From Nonomuraea indica (lineage in GTDB: Bacteria > Actinomycetota > Actinomycetes > Streptosporangiales > Streptosporangiaceae), in the NCBI RefSeq assembly GCF_002850745.1, contig NZ_KZ559468.1:163394-227393 (forward strand): DNA of 64,000 nt, in the 5' to 3' direction. Of this stretch, positions 7,951 to 17,029 are shown piece by piece. The notes under the pieces were generated by a model. The model ran no database searches, was not told where the DNA came from, and saw only the letters and a program-made list of their open reading frames with translations. The first letter of the stretch is position 1. Every line of letters starts with the position of its first letter. Position numbers and translations under genes: made by a program.

Positions 7951-8592
7951 TCAGGCGGGAAGCGTGCCCTCGCCGAGCAGGCCGGCGCGGTGGTGGCGGC
8001 GGCACAGCACCTGGTAGCGCACGGGCGAGTCGTCGGTGTCGCCGATCACCACCTGCTCGCCGGTGCGCACCAGCTCACCGCCGACGATCCGCCCGTTCAG
8101 CAGCCCCGGCCGCCCGCACCAGCACAGCACCTCCACCTGCAGCCGGCACACCTCGTCGGCCAGCTCGAACAGCCGCTGCGCCGCCGGGAACATCACGGAC
8201 CTGAAGTCGGAGGCCAGCCCGAAGGCGTAGACGTCGATCCCGTGCTCGTCCACCAGGTCGGCGAGCTGCTCGATCTGCTCGACGGAGTAGAAGCACGCCT
8301 CGTCGCAGATCACGTAGTCGAGCCCGGCGTGCCCGGTGACCAGCTCCACCAGGTCGAGCGAGTCGACGACCTCGACCGCCTCCAGCCCGAGCCCGATCCT
8401 GCTGGTGACGCGGGCGCCGCCCGACCGGTCGTGCTTGGTCAGCACCAGCCCGCGCCGGCCCTGGCGGCTGTGGTTGTAGTTCATCTGCAGGGCGAGGGTC
8501 GACTTCCCGCAGTCCATCGGGCCGAAGTAGAACTTCAGCACGGCGTCGCGGGAGCCGCGCGGCACGGGAGACAGAGCAGACACCACAGTCAC
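7951..8592 (-). CDS. tdk: Thymidine kinase (type II)
   Basis: Phosphorylates thymidine with ATP in nucleoside salvage (cytoplasm). The Walker A motif GPMDCGKST lies near the N-terminus, the Walker B-like DEACF mid-protein, and the C-terminal Cys-containing lasso region (LCWCGRPG...LCRRHH) binds zinc in this family. The frame is open to 8625. I chose the GTG at 8592 because TAAGCT (8606-8601) sits 8 nt upstream and suggests a leaderless start. A start at GTG 8541 (VLKFYFGPMDCGK) would match the usual family N-terminus and is a good alternative. It converges on the preceding gene with a gap of 14 bp. Confidence 0.93.
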   Translation of the reverse strand: MTVVSALSPVPRGSRDAVLKFYFGPMDCGKSTLALQMNYNHSRQGRRGLVLTKHDRSGGARVTSRIGLGLEAVEVVDSLDLVELVTGHAGLDYVICDEACFYSVEQIEQLADLVDEHGIDVYAFGLASDFRSVMFPAAQRLFELADEVCRLQVEVLCWCGRPGLLNGRIVGGELVRTGEQVVIGDTDDSPVRYQVLCRRHHRAGLLGEGTLPA

Positions 8593-8600
8593 GGGGGGCC

Positions 8601-8606
8601 AGCTTA
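8601..8606 (-). promoter_or_regulatory. -10 hexamer upstream of tdk
   Basis: On the minus strand TAAGCT is followed 8 nt later by an in-frame GTG (8592). There is no SD in this stretch. Confidence 0.35.
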
Positions 8607-8667
8607 GTGGCTTGGCGCAATCCATGACCTCATGGGAGATTTGCTCCCCTGAACATCAGGAGGCAGC

Positions 8668-9042
8668 GTGGTCACAGAAAATCCGCAGGGGCCGCTCGAC
8701 GAGCTGATGAAGCCCGACGACGTCACCGCGGCGCAGGCGGACGCCGCCAGGTGGCGTTACGGGTTCTTCGTCGTGCTGGCGGGCATCGTGGCGATCCTCG
8801 TCGCGTTCGGCGCGGCGGTCTTCGCCACGGGCCAGTTCGCCGCGCTGTTCGCCGGGGTGGCGGGCGTGATCGGCACGATCATGGGAGCCTACTTCGGGGT
8901 GCAGGCCGGCCAGTCGGGTAAGGCCAGGGTGGAGGCCGAGCTGGCCAGGTCGCAGGAGATGGTGGTGCGGCTGGCCGCGTACGTGGGCACGTCCAACGCG
9001 CCTCGCGTCATCGAAGAAGTGCTGGGCCGGCGCCGGAGCTGA
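8668..9042 (+). CDS. Small two-span membrane protein
   Basis: 124 aa. It starts at GTG 8668 behind a clear SD (AGGAGG, 8658-8663). The N-terminal 30 residues are soluble, then two adjacent hydrophobic helices occupy about 31-80 (YGFFVVLAGIVAILVAFGAAVFATG; FAALFAGVAGVIGTIMGAYFGVQAG), then a helical C-terminus of about 45 residues (KARVEAELARSQEMVVRLAAYVG). I do not recognise a named family; it resembles small actinobacterial membrane proteins with a cytoplasmic coiled tail. It lies 6 bp before hyuA and may be co-transcribed with it. Confidence 0.75.
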   Translation: MVTENPQGPLDELMKPDDVTAAQADAARWRYGFFVVLAGIVAILVAFGAAVFATGQFAALFAGVAGVIGTIMGAYFGVQAGQSGKARVEAELARSQEMVVRLAAYVGTSNAPRVIEEVLGRRRS

Positions 9043-9048
9043 GGAGCC

Positions 9049-11094
9049 ATGCGTAGCGTCCGAATCGGAGTCGACACCGGGGGGACGTTCACCGACGTCG
9101 TGGCGGTGGACGAGCAGACCGGTGAGATCGTCACCACGAAGACCCCCTCCACGCCCGCGAACCCGGCCGACGGGTTCGCCGCGGGCGTCGCCAAACTGGG
9201 GCGGCTGGACGTGAGCGCCGTCGTGCACGGCACCACGGTGGCGACCAACCAGCTCCTCGAGGACCGCATCTCCGGCCTCGGGTTCATCACGACCGAGGGG
9301 TTCGAGTTCGTCCTGGAGATCGCCCGGCAGAGCGTCCCCGACGGCTACGGCAACTCCTACTTCTGGGTCAAGCCGCCCCGCATCGTCCCCGTCCACCTGG
9401 TGCGGACCGTCGGCGGCCGGCTCGACCACCTCGGCAACGAGGTGTGGCCGTTCGCCGAGGAGCAGGCCGTCGAGGTGGCCCGCTGGTACCGGGCCCGGGG
9501 GATCACCACGATCGGCGTGTGCTTCCTGCACTCCTACGCCAACCCCGGCCACGAGCGCCGCATGCGCGACGTGCTGGCCCGCGAGCACCCGGAGGCCGTG
9601 GTCTCCCTCTCCAGCGACGTGCTGCGCGAGTACCGCGAGTACGAGCGGTCGGTCACCACGCTCGTGGACGCCGCGGTCAAACCGGCCATGCGCCGCTACC
9701 TCGCCGACGTCTCCGCCCGGCTCGGCATGCCGTTCTCGGTCATGAAGTCCAACGGCGGCATCCTGTCGGCCCGCGAGGTAGCCCACCAGCCGATCACCAC
9801 CGTCCTGTCCGGGCCGGCCGCCGGCGCGCTCGGCGCGGCGCTCATCGCCTCCACGGCCGGACACCCCTCGGTGATCACGCTCGACGGGGGCGGCACCTCC
9901 ACCGACGTCGCCGTGGTGGTCGACGGCGAGCCGTCCATCACCACCGAGGGCTCCGTCGGCCGCTACCCGTGCAAGATCCCGATGATCGACATCGTGACCG
10001 TCGGCGCGGGCGGCGGGTCCGTCGCGTGGATCTCACCCGAGGGCACGCTCAAGGTCGGCCCGAGGTCGGCGGGCGCCGACCCCGGCCCGCTCTGCTACCG
10101 CCGCGGCGGCACCGAGGTCACCGTCACCGACGCGCACGTCTACCTCGGCCGCATCCCGCCCCACCTGCTCGGCGGGGAGATCCCGCTCGACTACGACGCC
10201 GCCCGCATGGGCATCCAGGCGCTGGCCGACAAACTCGGCCTCACCCCCGAGCGGACCGCGGCGGGCATCCTGGAGATCAGCGCGTTCAACCAGAGCAACG
10301 CGATCCGCCGGCTCACCGTCAAGCGCGGGCTCGACGTGCGCGACTTCCCGCTGGTGACGTTCGGCGGGTCCGGGCCGCTGCTCGCCTGCCGGCTCATCGA
10401 CATCCTCGGCCTGCCCGCCGTCATCGTGCCGCCCGAGCCGGGCAACGTCTCCGCGTTCGGGCTGCTCACCGTGGACGTCAAGAACGACTACGTGCGCACG
10501 TACGTCACCCGCGAGCTGTCGCTGCAGGCGGCGGCCCGGATCTTCGGTGAGCTGGAGGGGCAGGCGGCCGAGGAACTGGCACGCGAGGGGTTCGCCGAGC
10601 CGGTCTTCGCGCGCAGCGCCGACCTGCGCTACTACGGCCAGGCCTACGAGGTGCGCGTCCCGGCCCCGGCGGGCCCGCTCGACGAGGAGTGGCGGGCCGA
10701 GGTGCTCGCCCGCTTCCACGACGCGCACGAGAAGCTGTACGGCTACGGCTACCGCGACGACCCGCGGCAGACGGTCGAATGGGTCAACCTGCGCGTCTCC
10801 GGCATCGGGCCGATCACCCGGCCGGCCGTCCGCCGCAACCCGTACCAGCGGCCGGACCAGCAGCCCGGCGAGGGGGCCGCGGAGGAGCCGGCGACCAGGC
10901 GGGTCGTGTTCGAGGAGGCGGGCGAGGCGCCCATCCACCAGCGGGCCGCGCTCGGTCACGGCGCCGTGGTCGAAGGGCCCGCCGTGATCGAGGAGTACGG
11001 CTCGACCATCCCCATCCACCCCGGCTTCACCGCGACGGTGGACGAGTACGGCAACGTGGAGGTGCGCCGTGGACCGGCCGAAGCGCACGGCTGA
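9049..11094 (+). CDS. hyuA: Hydantoinase/oxoprolinase family protein, A subunit
   Basis: A 681-aa ATPase-fold subunit of the HyuA/oxoprolinase/acetone-carboxylase superfamily, which works with a B subunit to open or carboxylate small substrates at the cost of ATP. The N-terminal RIGVDTGGTFTDVV is the family phosphate-binding loop; VHGTTVATNQLLE, LSGPAAGALGAAL and DGGGTSTDVAVV are the other conserved motifs. The start ATG has an SD (GAGGAG, 6 nt away). Its last 26 bp overlap hyuB. The substrate (hydantoin, 5-oxoproline, a ketone or an N-methylhydantoin) cannot be decided from sequence. Confidence 0.92.
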   Translation: MRSVRIGVDTGGTFTDVVAVDEQTGEIVTTKTPSTPANPADGFAAGVAKLGRLDVSAVVHGTTVATNQLLEDRISGLGFITTEGFEFVLEIARQSVPDGYGNSYFWVKPPRIVPVHLVRTVGGRLDHLGNEVWPFAEEQAVEVARWYRARGITTIGVCFLHSYANPGHERRMRDVLAREHPEAVVSLSSDVLREYREYERSVTTLVDAAVKPAMRRYLADVSARLGMPFSVMKSNGGILSAREVAHQPITTVLSGPAAGALGAALIASTAGHPSVITLDGGGTSTDVAVVVDGEPSITTEGSVGRYPCKIPMIDIVTVGAGGGSVAWISPEGTLKVGPRSAGADPGPLCYRRGGTEVTVTDAHVYLGRIPPHLLGGEIPLDYDAARMGIQALADKLGLTPERTAAGILEISAFNQSNAIRRLTVKRGLDVRDFPLVTFGGSGPLLACRLIDILGLPAVIVPPEPGNVSAFGLLTVDVKNDYVRTYVTRELSLQAAARIFGELEGQAAEELAREGFAEPVFARSADLRYYGQAYEVRVPAPAGPLDEEWRAEVLARFHDAHEKLYGYGYRDDPRQTVEWVNLRVSGIGPITRPAVRRNPYQRPDQQPGEGAAEEPATRRVVFEEAGEAPIHQRAALGHGAVVEGPAVIEEYGSTIPIHPGFTATVDEYGNVEVRRGPAEAHG

Positions 11095-12895
11095 CCCGAT
11101 CCTCGTCGAGATCGTCGAGGGCACGCTCGCCTCCGTCGAGAAGGAGGTCGAGACGGCGATCGCCCGCACGGCGCGCTCCCCGATGATCCGCGACGCGCAC
11201 GACTTCCGCGCGGGCATCCACGACGCGCGGCTGCGCAAGCTCACCGGCCGCTCCTACAGCGCGCTGGTCCAGCCGATCGTCCGCGACTTCCCGATCGAGA
11301 CGATGCGGCCGGGCGACGTCTACTTCCACAACGACGTCTACCTGTCCGAGGGCGGCATCGGCCACCTGCCCGACCTGTGCGTCACCGTGCCGGTCTTCCA
11401 CGGGGACGAGGTGGTGGCGTTCGTGCAGGCGTTCGGCCACCATGACGACATCGGCGGGGCCGTGCCCGGTTCGATGCCCTCGCACGCGCGCAGCGTCTAC
11501 GAGGAGGGCCTGATGGTCCCGCCGATCAAACTGTGGGACCAGGGCGTGCCGAACGACGCCGCGCTGCGCATCATGACCCGCAACTCCCGCATGCCCGACT
11601 CGCTCGCCGGCGACCTCGACGCCGAGTGCTCGGCCTGCCTGATGGGGGCGCGCCGCCTCGGCGAGCTGTTCGACAGGTACGGCAAGGACGCCGTCGTCGC
11701 CTGCTTCGACGCGATCGTCGACCGGACGACCGAGACGTTCCGCCGCGAACTGCTGTCCAAGATCCCCGAGGGCACGTACGTGTGGGAGGACTACGCCGAG
11801 CACGACGGCGTGGACGAGCCGCGCCTGCACACCCAGCGCATCACGCTGACGGTGGACCACGCGGCCGACGCGCCGCTCACGATCGACTTCACCGGCACCT
11901 CCCCCCAGGCGAAGGGGCCCATCAACCACGCGGGCGACTACGCCGACGGGGTGTTCCTGAAGAAGTGGCTCGCCCCCGTGCTGCGCAACCTCGCCGACTC
12001 CCCGGAACGCATGGCGGAGCTGGACGTCAACGAGGGCGTCGTCCCGCTGATCAGGATGGTGTTCCCGGAGAAGGGCACCCTGCTCACCCCCGTCTTCCCG
12101 GCGCCCACGAACGCCCGCACCTTCGTCATCCTGCGCCTGCTCGGCGTGCTGGCCGGCGTCCTGGCCAAGGCCACCGGCGGCCGCATGCCCGCCGACCAGG
12201 AGACCATCCGCTACACCGGCGTGTACGGCGCCGACGGCGACGGCCTGCCGTACCTGATGCGCGAGGTGCTGGGCGGCGGCTCCGGCGGGCGCTGGTACGC
12301 CGACGGCGAGGACACCATCCACGTGGTGCCCGACTCGCGCAACATTCCCGTCGAGTTCGCCGAGGCCCGCTGGCCGCTGCGGGTCGAACGGCTCGGGCTG
12401 GCCTGCGACTCCGGCGGGCCGGGCATGTTCCGGGGCGGGCTGGGCTACGACAAGCACATCCGCATGCTGCGCGACGCCTCGTACATGTCGATCGCCGACC
12501 GTTCCATCCTGTCGTGCTGGGGCGTCAACGGCGGCCTGGCCGGCCGTCCCTTCCGCGTGGAGATCGCCGGCAAGGAGATGGAGGGCCTGGTCGACGACCA
12601 CCCGGTGCAGGCGGGTGAGCTGATCCGCATCCGCACCACGGGCGGGGGCGGCTGGGGCTCCCCGTACGACCGTGACCCGCGCGCGGTGGCGGCCGACGTC
12701 CGCGACGGCAAGGTCTCGATCGCCGGCGCCCTCGGCGACTACGGGGTGGTGCTCGACGGGGACCGCATCGACGAACGGGGCACCGCCGAGCTGCGCGCCC
12801 GCCTCCGTCCCGTCACGGACCGCTTCTTCGACCGCGGCCCCGGCTACCCGAAACTGTCGGGCGGCCGGACCCACGCGGAAGTGGACGAACTGTAA
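11069..12895 (+). CDS. hyuB: Hydantoinase/oxoprolinase family protein, B subunit
   Basis: The 608-aa partner of HyuA, from GTG 11069 behind a strong SD (GGAGGTG) inside the end of hyuA. Typical HyuB segments are RSPMIRDAHDFRAGIHDA, the metal-site region PGDVYFHNDVYLSEGGIGHLPDLCV, GHHDDIGG and the C-terminal RIRTTGGGGWGSPYDRDP. Length agrees with the family (about 560-650). The overlap implies coupled translation and a complex with HyuA. No transporter or cyclic-amide racemase is next to them. Confidence 0.92.
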   Translation: MDRPKRTADPILVEIVEGTLASVEKEVETAIARTARSPMIRDAHDFRAGIHDARLRKLTGRSYSALVQPIVRDFPIETMRPGDVYFHNDVYLSEGGIGHLPDLCVTVPVFHGDEVVAFVQAFGHHDDIGGAVPGSMPSHARSVYEEGLMVPPIKLWDQGVPNDAALRIMTRNSRMPDSLAGDLDAECSACLMGARRLGELFDRYGKDAVVACFDAIVDRTTETFRRELLSKIPEGTYVWEDYAEHDGVDEPRLHTQRITLTVDHAADAPLTIDFTGTSPQAKGPINHAGDYADGVFLKKWLAPVLRNLADSPERMAELDVNEGVVPLIRMVFPEKGTLLTPVFPAPTNARTFVILRLLGVLAGVLAKATGGRMPADQETIRYTGVYGADGDGLPYLMREVLGGGSGGRWYADGEDTIHVVPDSRNIPVEFAEARWPLRVERLGLACDSGGPGMFRGGLGYDKHIRMLRDASYMSIADRSILSCWGVNGGLAGRPFRVEIAGKEMEGLVDDHPVQAGELIRIRTTGGGGWGSPYDRDPRAVAADVRDGKVSIAGALGDYGVVLDGDRIDERGTAELRARLRPVTDRFFDRGPGYPKLSGGRTHAEVDEL

Positions 12896-12927
12896 GGAGG
12901 CAATCGCACAGGGTGATGGAACGGGGA

Positions 12928-12933
12928 TAGTAT
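12928..12933 (+). promoter_or_regulatory. -10 hexamer upstream of the DUF3800-like gene
   Basis: TAGTAT lies 8 nt before the GTG at 12942. A leaderless start is likely. Confidence 0.4.
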
Positions 12934-12941
12934 GACGCCTC

Positions 12942-13511
12942 GTGATCCCCCCGCTCTCCGCGTACGTCGACGAGTCCATGCGGGTGTCCCGCGGGTTCTA
13001 TGTCATGGCCGCAGTACTTGTCCCGCCCGCCGACGCGGAGCGGCACCGGGCGGCGCTCCGGCGGTTGCTCCTGCGCCGTCAGAGACGCCTGCACTGGCGC
13101 GACGAGAACGGCAAGCGGCGCGTCCAGATCGTCGAGGCGGTGGCCGCCCTACGACCGTCCGTGGTCGTCGTGGACGGCACGGGGCTGGACGCCAGAAGAC
13201 AGGAGCGGGCGCGCCGCAAGTGCGTTGAGCACCTGCTCTGGGAGCTGGGACGGCGGCCGGTGGTCGAGGTCTTCTTCGAGTCCCGGGGGCCGAGCATGGA
13301 CGGGGCGGACAAGCGGCTGATCGACGTTCTGCGGACCAGGAACGCCATCGCTCCTCGGCTGCGTGCTCTGTGGGTCGCGGCGGTCGAGGAGCCGCTGACC
13401 TGGCTGCCGGACATCGCGGCTGGGGTGGCGGCGCTGGCGGTCGACGGCGAGCCGGAGCTCTGGGAGGCGCTGGGAGTGGACGAGGCCCCGGCGGTGGTGG
13501 AGATCGGCTGA
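12942..13511 (+). CDS. DUF3800-like protein, 189 aa
   Basis: Begins IPPLSAYVDESMRVSRGFYVMAAVLV, which resembles the YIDESG...f.laavvv opening of DUF3800 proteins, a group with an RNase H-like fold often found near mobile or defence genes. The middle holds HWRDENGKRRVQIVEAVAAL and VVVVDGTGLDARR. Catalytic function is unproven for the family and the match here is partial. It is a monocistronic gene with a leaderless-type start, followed by a hairpin at 13527-13563. I see no defence partner beside it. Confidence 0.6.
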   Translation: MIPPLSAYVDESMRVSRGFYVMAAVLVPPADAERHRAALRRLLLRRQRRLHWRDENGKRRVQIVEAVAALRPSVVVVDGTGLDARRQERARRKCVEHLLWELGRRPVVEVFFESRGPSMDGADKRLIDVLRTRNAIAPRLRALWVAAVEEPLTWLPDIAAGVAALAVDGEPELWEALGVDEAPAVVEIG

Positions 13512-13526
13512 GCCTGGACAGCGCAA

Positions 13527-13563
13527 AGCCCGGGCTCCTGTCGTCCGGCAGTCCACCCGGGCT
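13527..13563 (+). terminator. Hairpin after the DUF3800-like gene
   Basis: AGCCCGGG (13527-13534) and CCCGGGCT (13556-13563) are complementary around a loop of about 21 nt, 16 nt after the stop codon. Confidence 0.5.
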
Positions 13564-13754
13564 CACTTCCACTCCCATCTGCGATGGGCGGCACTCTCAG
13601 CGTACCCGGGCGCGCACACCCTGTCACGTCGAATCAGGATCACCACGAATGCCGGGGTCGTCGCCTGTCGGGACGCCTCGGATGGGGGCGGGGTGCGGGG
13701 GCGGGGGTGGCTGCCATGATGGGGCGACGATCTGCCGCCGATCCGGAGGAACCC

Positions 13755-14654
13755 GTGCGCATCGCTCTCGCCGGTCTCGCCACCAGCCATCCGTACACCG
13801 ACGCACGCACCCTGGCCCGGCACGCGGAGCTGGTGGTGTGGGAGCCGGACCCCGAGCGGTTGCGGCGCTTCACTGGCGAGCACCCCGCGGCCGTGGTCGT
13901 CCCGTCCCTGGCCGAGGCGCTGGCGACCGGACCTGACGGGGTGGTGCTCACCGTGCCCAACCCCGAGGTGCCCGAGGCGCTGGCCGCGGTCCTGGAGACG
14001 GGGGCGGCCTGCTTCGTCAACAAGCCCGCCGCCGCGTCCCGTGACCAGCTCGACCGGCTCGACCGGCTGCCGATCCACGACCGGGTGATGTCGGGGTCGG
14101 TGCTGCGCTTCGCCCCGGCGTTCGCGGGGACGGCGGCGGACCCGGCGGAGGTGCTGGCCGTACGGGCCACCGTGCGGCACGACGTGGGGATGTGGGCCGG
14201 CGGCTACAACGCCTGGCAGGACACGCCGGGCGAGGGCGGGGGCACGCTGGTGACCATGGGCGTCCACGGCGTCGAGCTCCTGGTGGCGCTGCTGGGCCCG
14301 GACGTGCGGCTGGTCGGCGCGGCCGGCGCGCGGCGGCACTACACGTCCCTGCGCTCCGAGGACACCGGGGTCATGGCGCTGCGGTGGGCGAGCGGCGTCA
14401 CCGGCACGGTCGAGATCATCGGGGTGTCGGAGGCGGAGTCCTACAGCGTCACCCTGCACCGGCGCGACTCCTCCGAGACCGTCGTCATCGAGGGCGGTGA
14501 CGACCCGATCAAGGGGCTCGGGTACGAGGGGACGATCGCGGCGTTCCTCGACATGGTCGGCGGCGCGCCGAGCCCGGTGCCGTGGGCGCAGACCCGGGCC
14601 ATCCTCGACGTCCTGGTCTCGGCCCGCGAGGCCGCCCTCCCGCCTGCGCCCTGA
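13755..14654 (+). CDS. Gfo/Idh/MocA family oxidoreductase
   Basis: 299 aa from GTG 13755, behind an SD (GGAGGA, 5-6 nt away); the frame is open further upstream but without family sequence. The N-terminus RIALAGLATSHPYTDA is the Rossmann nucleotide-binding strand-loop, and CFVNKPAAAS holds the conserved Lys of the (E)KP motif. The C-terminal half is the alpha/beta substrate domain (WASGVTGTVEIIGVSEAESYSVTLH). These enzymes oxidise or reduce sugars, inositols or related polyols with NAD(P). It lies just ahead of the catabolic island but has no copy of the island operator, so membership is uncertain. Confidence 0.85.
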   Translation: MRIALAGLATSHPYTDARTLARHAELVVWEPDPERLRRFTGEHPAAVVVPSLAEALATGPDGVVLTVPNPEVPEALAAVLETGAACFVNKPAAASRDQLDRLDRLPIHDRVMSGSVLRFAPAFAGTAADPAEVLAVRATVRHDVGMWAGGYNAWQDTPGEGGGTLVTMGVHGVELLVALLGPDVRLVGAAGARRHYTSLRSEDTGVMALRWASGVTGTVEIIGVSEAESYSVTLHRRDSSETVVIEGGDDPIKGLGYEGTIAAFLDMVGGAPSPVPWAQTRAILDVLVSAREAALPPAP

Positions 14655-14701
14655 CGCCTGTGGGGTGACGCCCGGTCGTGTGTCGGCCGTCCCACGGCGT
14701 C
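14653..14701 (+). terminator. Hairpin at the end of the oxidoreductase gene
   Basis: GACGCCTGTGGG (overlapping the stop codon) pairs with CCCACGGCGTC with one bulged base; the loop is about 26 nt. Confidence 0.4.
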
Positions 14702-14849
14702 TGGCCTCTCCCTCTGCCCCCTGATGTCTGATCTGACGTCTGGCGGGTGACGCCTGCGTGACCGGGCGCCGAGTGCGGCGTCCGGTCGCCGCCGCGGTCC
14801 GAGGCCGTCTCCCGAGGTGGTGCCCGTTGACAGGCCTGCCATCGCCCAG

Positions 14850-14867
14850 TTACGGTCTGGACCGTAA
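14850..14867. promoter_or_regulatory. Island operator, site A
   Basis: TTACGGTC-TG-GACCGTAA, a perfect 8-bp dyad, 21 bp upstream of the start at 14889. It is the best copy of a motif found six times between 14.8 and 29.4 kb. The surrounding CCCAGTTACGGTCTGGACC also occurs at 27302-27318. Confidence 0.8.
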
Positions 14868-14888
14868 ATAGCGTACGGAGGAGACCGC

Positions 14889-15905
14889 GTGCGGACGACA
14901 GCGGAACTCGAGGAGCGGCTGGCGCGACCCGGCGCCGGGCTCGTCGACGATCTCGGCAGGCTCGACGGCGACATCATGATCATCGGTGCCGGCGGCAAGC
15001 TGGGGCCGAGCCTGGTGCGCCTGGCGCTCAACGCCACGGCGCGCGGCGGGCACGACCGGCGGGTGATCGCCGTGTCCCGGTTCACCGAGGACGGGCTCGC
15101 CGCCACGCTGCGGGAGGAAGGCGCCACCGTGGTGAGCGCCGACGTCGCCGACGAGCGGGCGCTGGCCGGCCTGCCCGACGCGCCCAACGTGGTGTTCCTC
15201 GTCGGCGCGAAGTTCGGCACGGCCGGGCGCGAGCACGCCACCTGGTTCACCAACGCCTACCTGCCGGGCCGCATCGCCGACCGGTTCCGCGACAGCAGGA
15301 TCGCCGCCCTGTCCACCGGGAACGTCTACCCGCTCGTCCCCGTCACCGGCGGCGGCAGCACCGAGGACTCCGCCACCGGCCCCGTCGGCGACTACGCGAT
15401 GAGCTGCCTCGGCCGGGAGCGGGTCCTGTCGCACTTCGCCGAGACCTACGGCACCCGCCTGGCGCTGATCCGGCTCAACTACGCGGTCGAGCTGAGGTAC
15501 GGCGTGCTCGTGGACCTCGCCCAGAAGATCCTCGCCGGGGAGCCCGTCGACCTGACGACCGGCCAGGTGAACGTCGTCTGGCAGGGCTACGCCAACGAGG
15601 TGACGCTCCGCTCCCTGCTGCTCGCCGACGTCCCGCCGTACGTGCTGAACGTCACCGGGCCCGAGCTGATCTCCGTGCGGCAGGCGGCGCTGGCGCTGGG
15701 CGAGGCCCTCGGCAAGGAACCGGTGTTCGCCGGCGAGGAGGCGCCCACGGCGCTGCTGTCGAACGCCGCCCGCTGTCACCGGCTGTTCGGCTACCCGCAG
15801 ATCACGCCGGCCGAGCTGATCGAGCACACCGCCCGCTGGGTCGCCGAGGGCGGGCCACTGCTCGGCAAGCCCACCAAGTTCGAGCGCCGCGACGGCCGTT
15901 TCTGA
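14889..15905 (+). CDS. NAD-dependent epimerase/dehydratase family protein
   Basis: 338 aa from GTG 14889 behind an SD (GGAGGAG). It is a short-chain dehydrogenase-like Rossmann protein: DIMIIGAGGKLGPSLVRLAL is the glycine-rich NAD loop and VVFLVGAKFG is the NNAG-like strand. The catalytic Tyr/Lys pair is not obvious; GDYAMSCLGRERVL occupies the YxxxK position with YAMSC, so the Lys appears to be missing. It may therefore be an atypical member or a reductase of a phosphorylated or amino sugar acid. It is first after operator site A, followed 34 bp later by the DHDPS-like gene. Confidence 0.8.
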   Translation: MRTTAELEERLARPGAGLVDDLGRLDGDIMIIGAGGKLGPSLVRLALNATARGGHDRRVIAVSRFTEDGLAATLREEGATVVSADVADERALAGLPDAPNVVFLVGAKFGTAGREHATWFTNAYLPGRIADRFRDSRIAALSTGNVYPLVPVTGGGSTEDSATGPVGDYAMSCLGRERVLSHFAETYGTRLALIRLNYAVELRYGVLVDLAQKILAGEPVDLTTGQVNVVWQGYANEVTLRSLLLADVPPYVLNVTGPELISVRQAALALGEALGKEPVFAGEEAPTALLSNAARCHRLFGYPQITPAELIEHTARWVAEGGPLLGKPTKFERRDGRF

Positions 15906-15939
15906 CCACAGGCACCATCCGCAACGAAGGGGGACCCAC

Positions 15940-16995
15940 GTGCTCAGCACGGCTCCAGAGGCGCAGACGTCCGTGCGCCACCTGTTCCGGCGCGGCCTCG
16001 TCATCCCGGCGCACCCGCTGGCGCTGACCGAGGACCGCAAGCTGGACGAGCGCCGCCAACGGGCGCTGACCCGCTACTACGTCGAGGCGGGCGCGGGCGG
16101 GCTGGCGGTGGGCGTGCACACCACCCAGTTCGCCATCCACGGCACCGGCCTGCTGGCTCCGGTGCTGGAGCTGGCCGCCCGCACGGCGGGCGAGGCGGGC
16201 CGCGAGGTGGTCCTGGTCGCCGGGGCCACCGGCCCGACCGCGCAGGCCGTGGCGGAGGCCGAGCTGGCCAGGTCGCTCGGCTACCACATGGTGCTGCTCA
16301 GCCCGTACCGCGAGCTGGACGAGGACGGCCTGATCGACAGGGCCAGGGCGGTCGGCGAGGTGCTGCCGGTGATCGGCTTCTACCTGCAGCCGGCGGTCGG
16401 CGGCCGCCCCCTGTCGCGCGACTTCTGGACCCGCCTGGCCGCCGTCGAGTCGGTGGTCGGCGTCAAGGTCGCGCCGTTCGACCGCTACCGCACCCTCGAC
16501 GTCCTGCACGGCGTGGTGCGGGCCGGGCGGGCCGGCGACGTCGCGCTCTACACCGGCAACGACGACCACATCCTCGCCGACCTCATCACCACGCACCGCG
16601 TGGTGGTGGACGGGCGTGAGGTGGACATCGAGTTCGTCGGCGGCCTGCTCGGCCAGTGGGCCGTCTGGGTGCGGCGGGCCGTGGAGCTGCTGGAGGAGGC
16701 CAAGCTCGCCCGGGCCGGCGACGACTCGGCGGTACGGCGGCTGCTCACCCTGGACGGGCACATGACCGACGCCAACGCCGCCATCTTCGACACCGCCAAC
16801 GGCTTCCACGGCTGCATCCCGGGCATCCACGAGGTGCTGCGCCGACAGGGCCTGCTGGCCGGCCGCTGGTGCCTGGACCCGGCCGAGGAGCTCTCGCCCG
16901 GGCAGCTCGCGGAGATCGACCGGATCTGGGCCGCCTATCCGTGGCTGCGCGACGACGACTTCGTCGCCGACGGCCTGGACCGCTGGCTGTCCTGA
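15940..16995 (+). CDS. Dihydrodipicolinate synthase family aldolase/dehydratase (copy 1)
   Basis: 351 aa from GTG 15940 with SD AAGGGGGA. It is a TIM-barrel class I aldolase of the DapA/NAL superfamily. The Schiff-base Lys fits K176 in VVGVKVAPFDRY and the supporting Tyr fits Y148 in IGFYLQP. The N-terminal GLVIPAHPLALTEDRKLDERRQ replaces the usual TPF segment. It has an extended C-terminus (DAN-AIFDTANGFHGCIPG). Such enzymes cleave or dehydrate 2-oxo sugar acids. As second gene of the site-A operon, it probably acts on a product of the epimerase-like protein. Confidence 0.88.
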   Translation: MLSTAPEAQTSVRHLFRRGLVIPAHPLALTEDRKLDERRQRALTRYYVEAGAGGLAVGVHTTQFAIHGTGLLAPVLELAARTAGEAGREVVLVAGATGPTAQAVAEAELARSLGYHMVLLSPYRELDEDGLIDRARAVGEVLPVIGFYLQPAVGGRPLSRDFWTRLAAVESVVGVKVAPFDRYRTLDVLHGVVRAGRAGDVALYTGNDDHILADLITTHRVVVDGREVDIEFVGGLLGQWAVWVRRAVELLEEAKLARAGDDSAVRRLLTLDGHMTDANAAIFDTANGFHGCIPGIHEVLRRQGLLAGRWCLDPAEELSPGQLAEIDRIWAAYPWLRDDDFVADGLDRWLS

Positions 16996-17029
16996 CATGC
17001 CGTCGCGGACGCCCGGCCGGCCCGGCGGG

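Noticed and set aside
12942..13511. DUF3800-like gene as part of a defence island
   Set aside because: No nuclease, helicase or restriction gene adjoins it, and the surrounding genes are metabolic.
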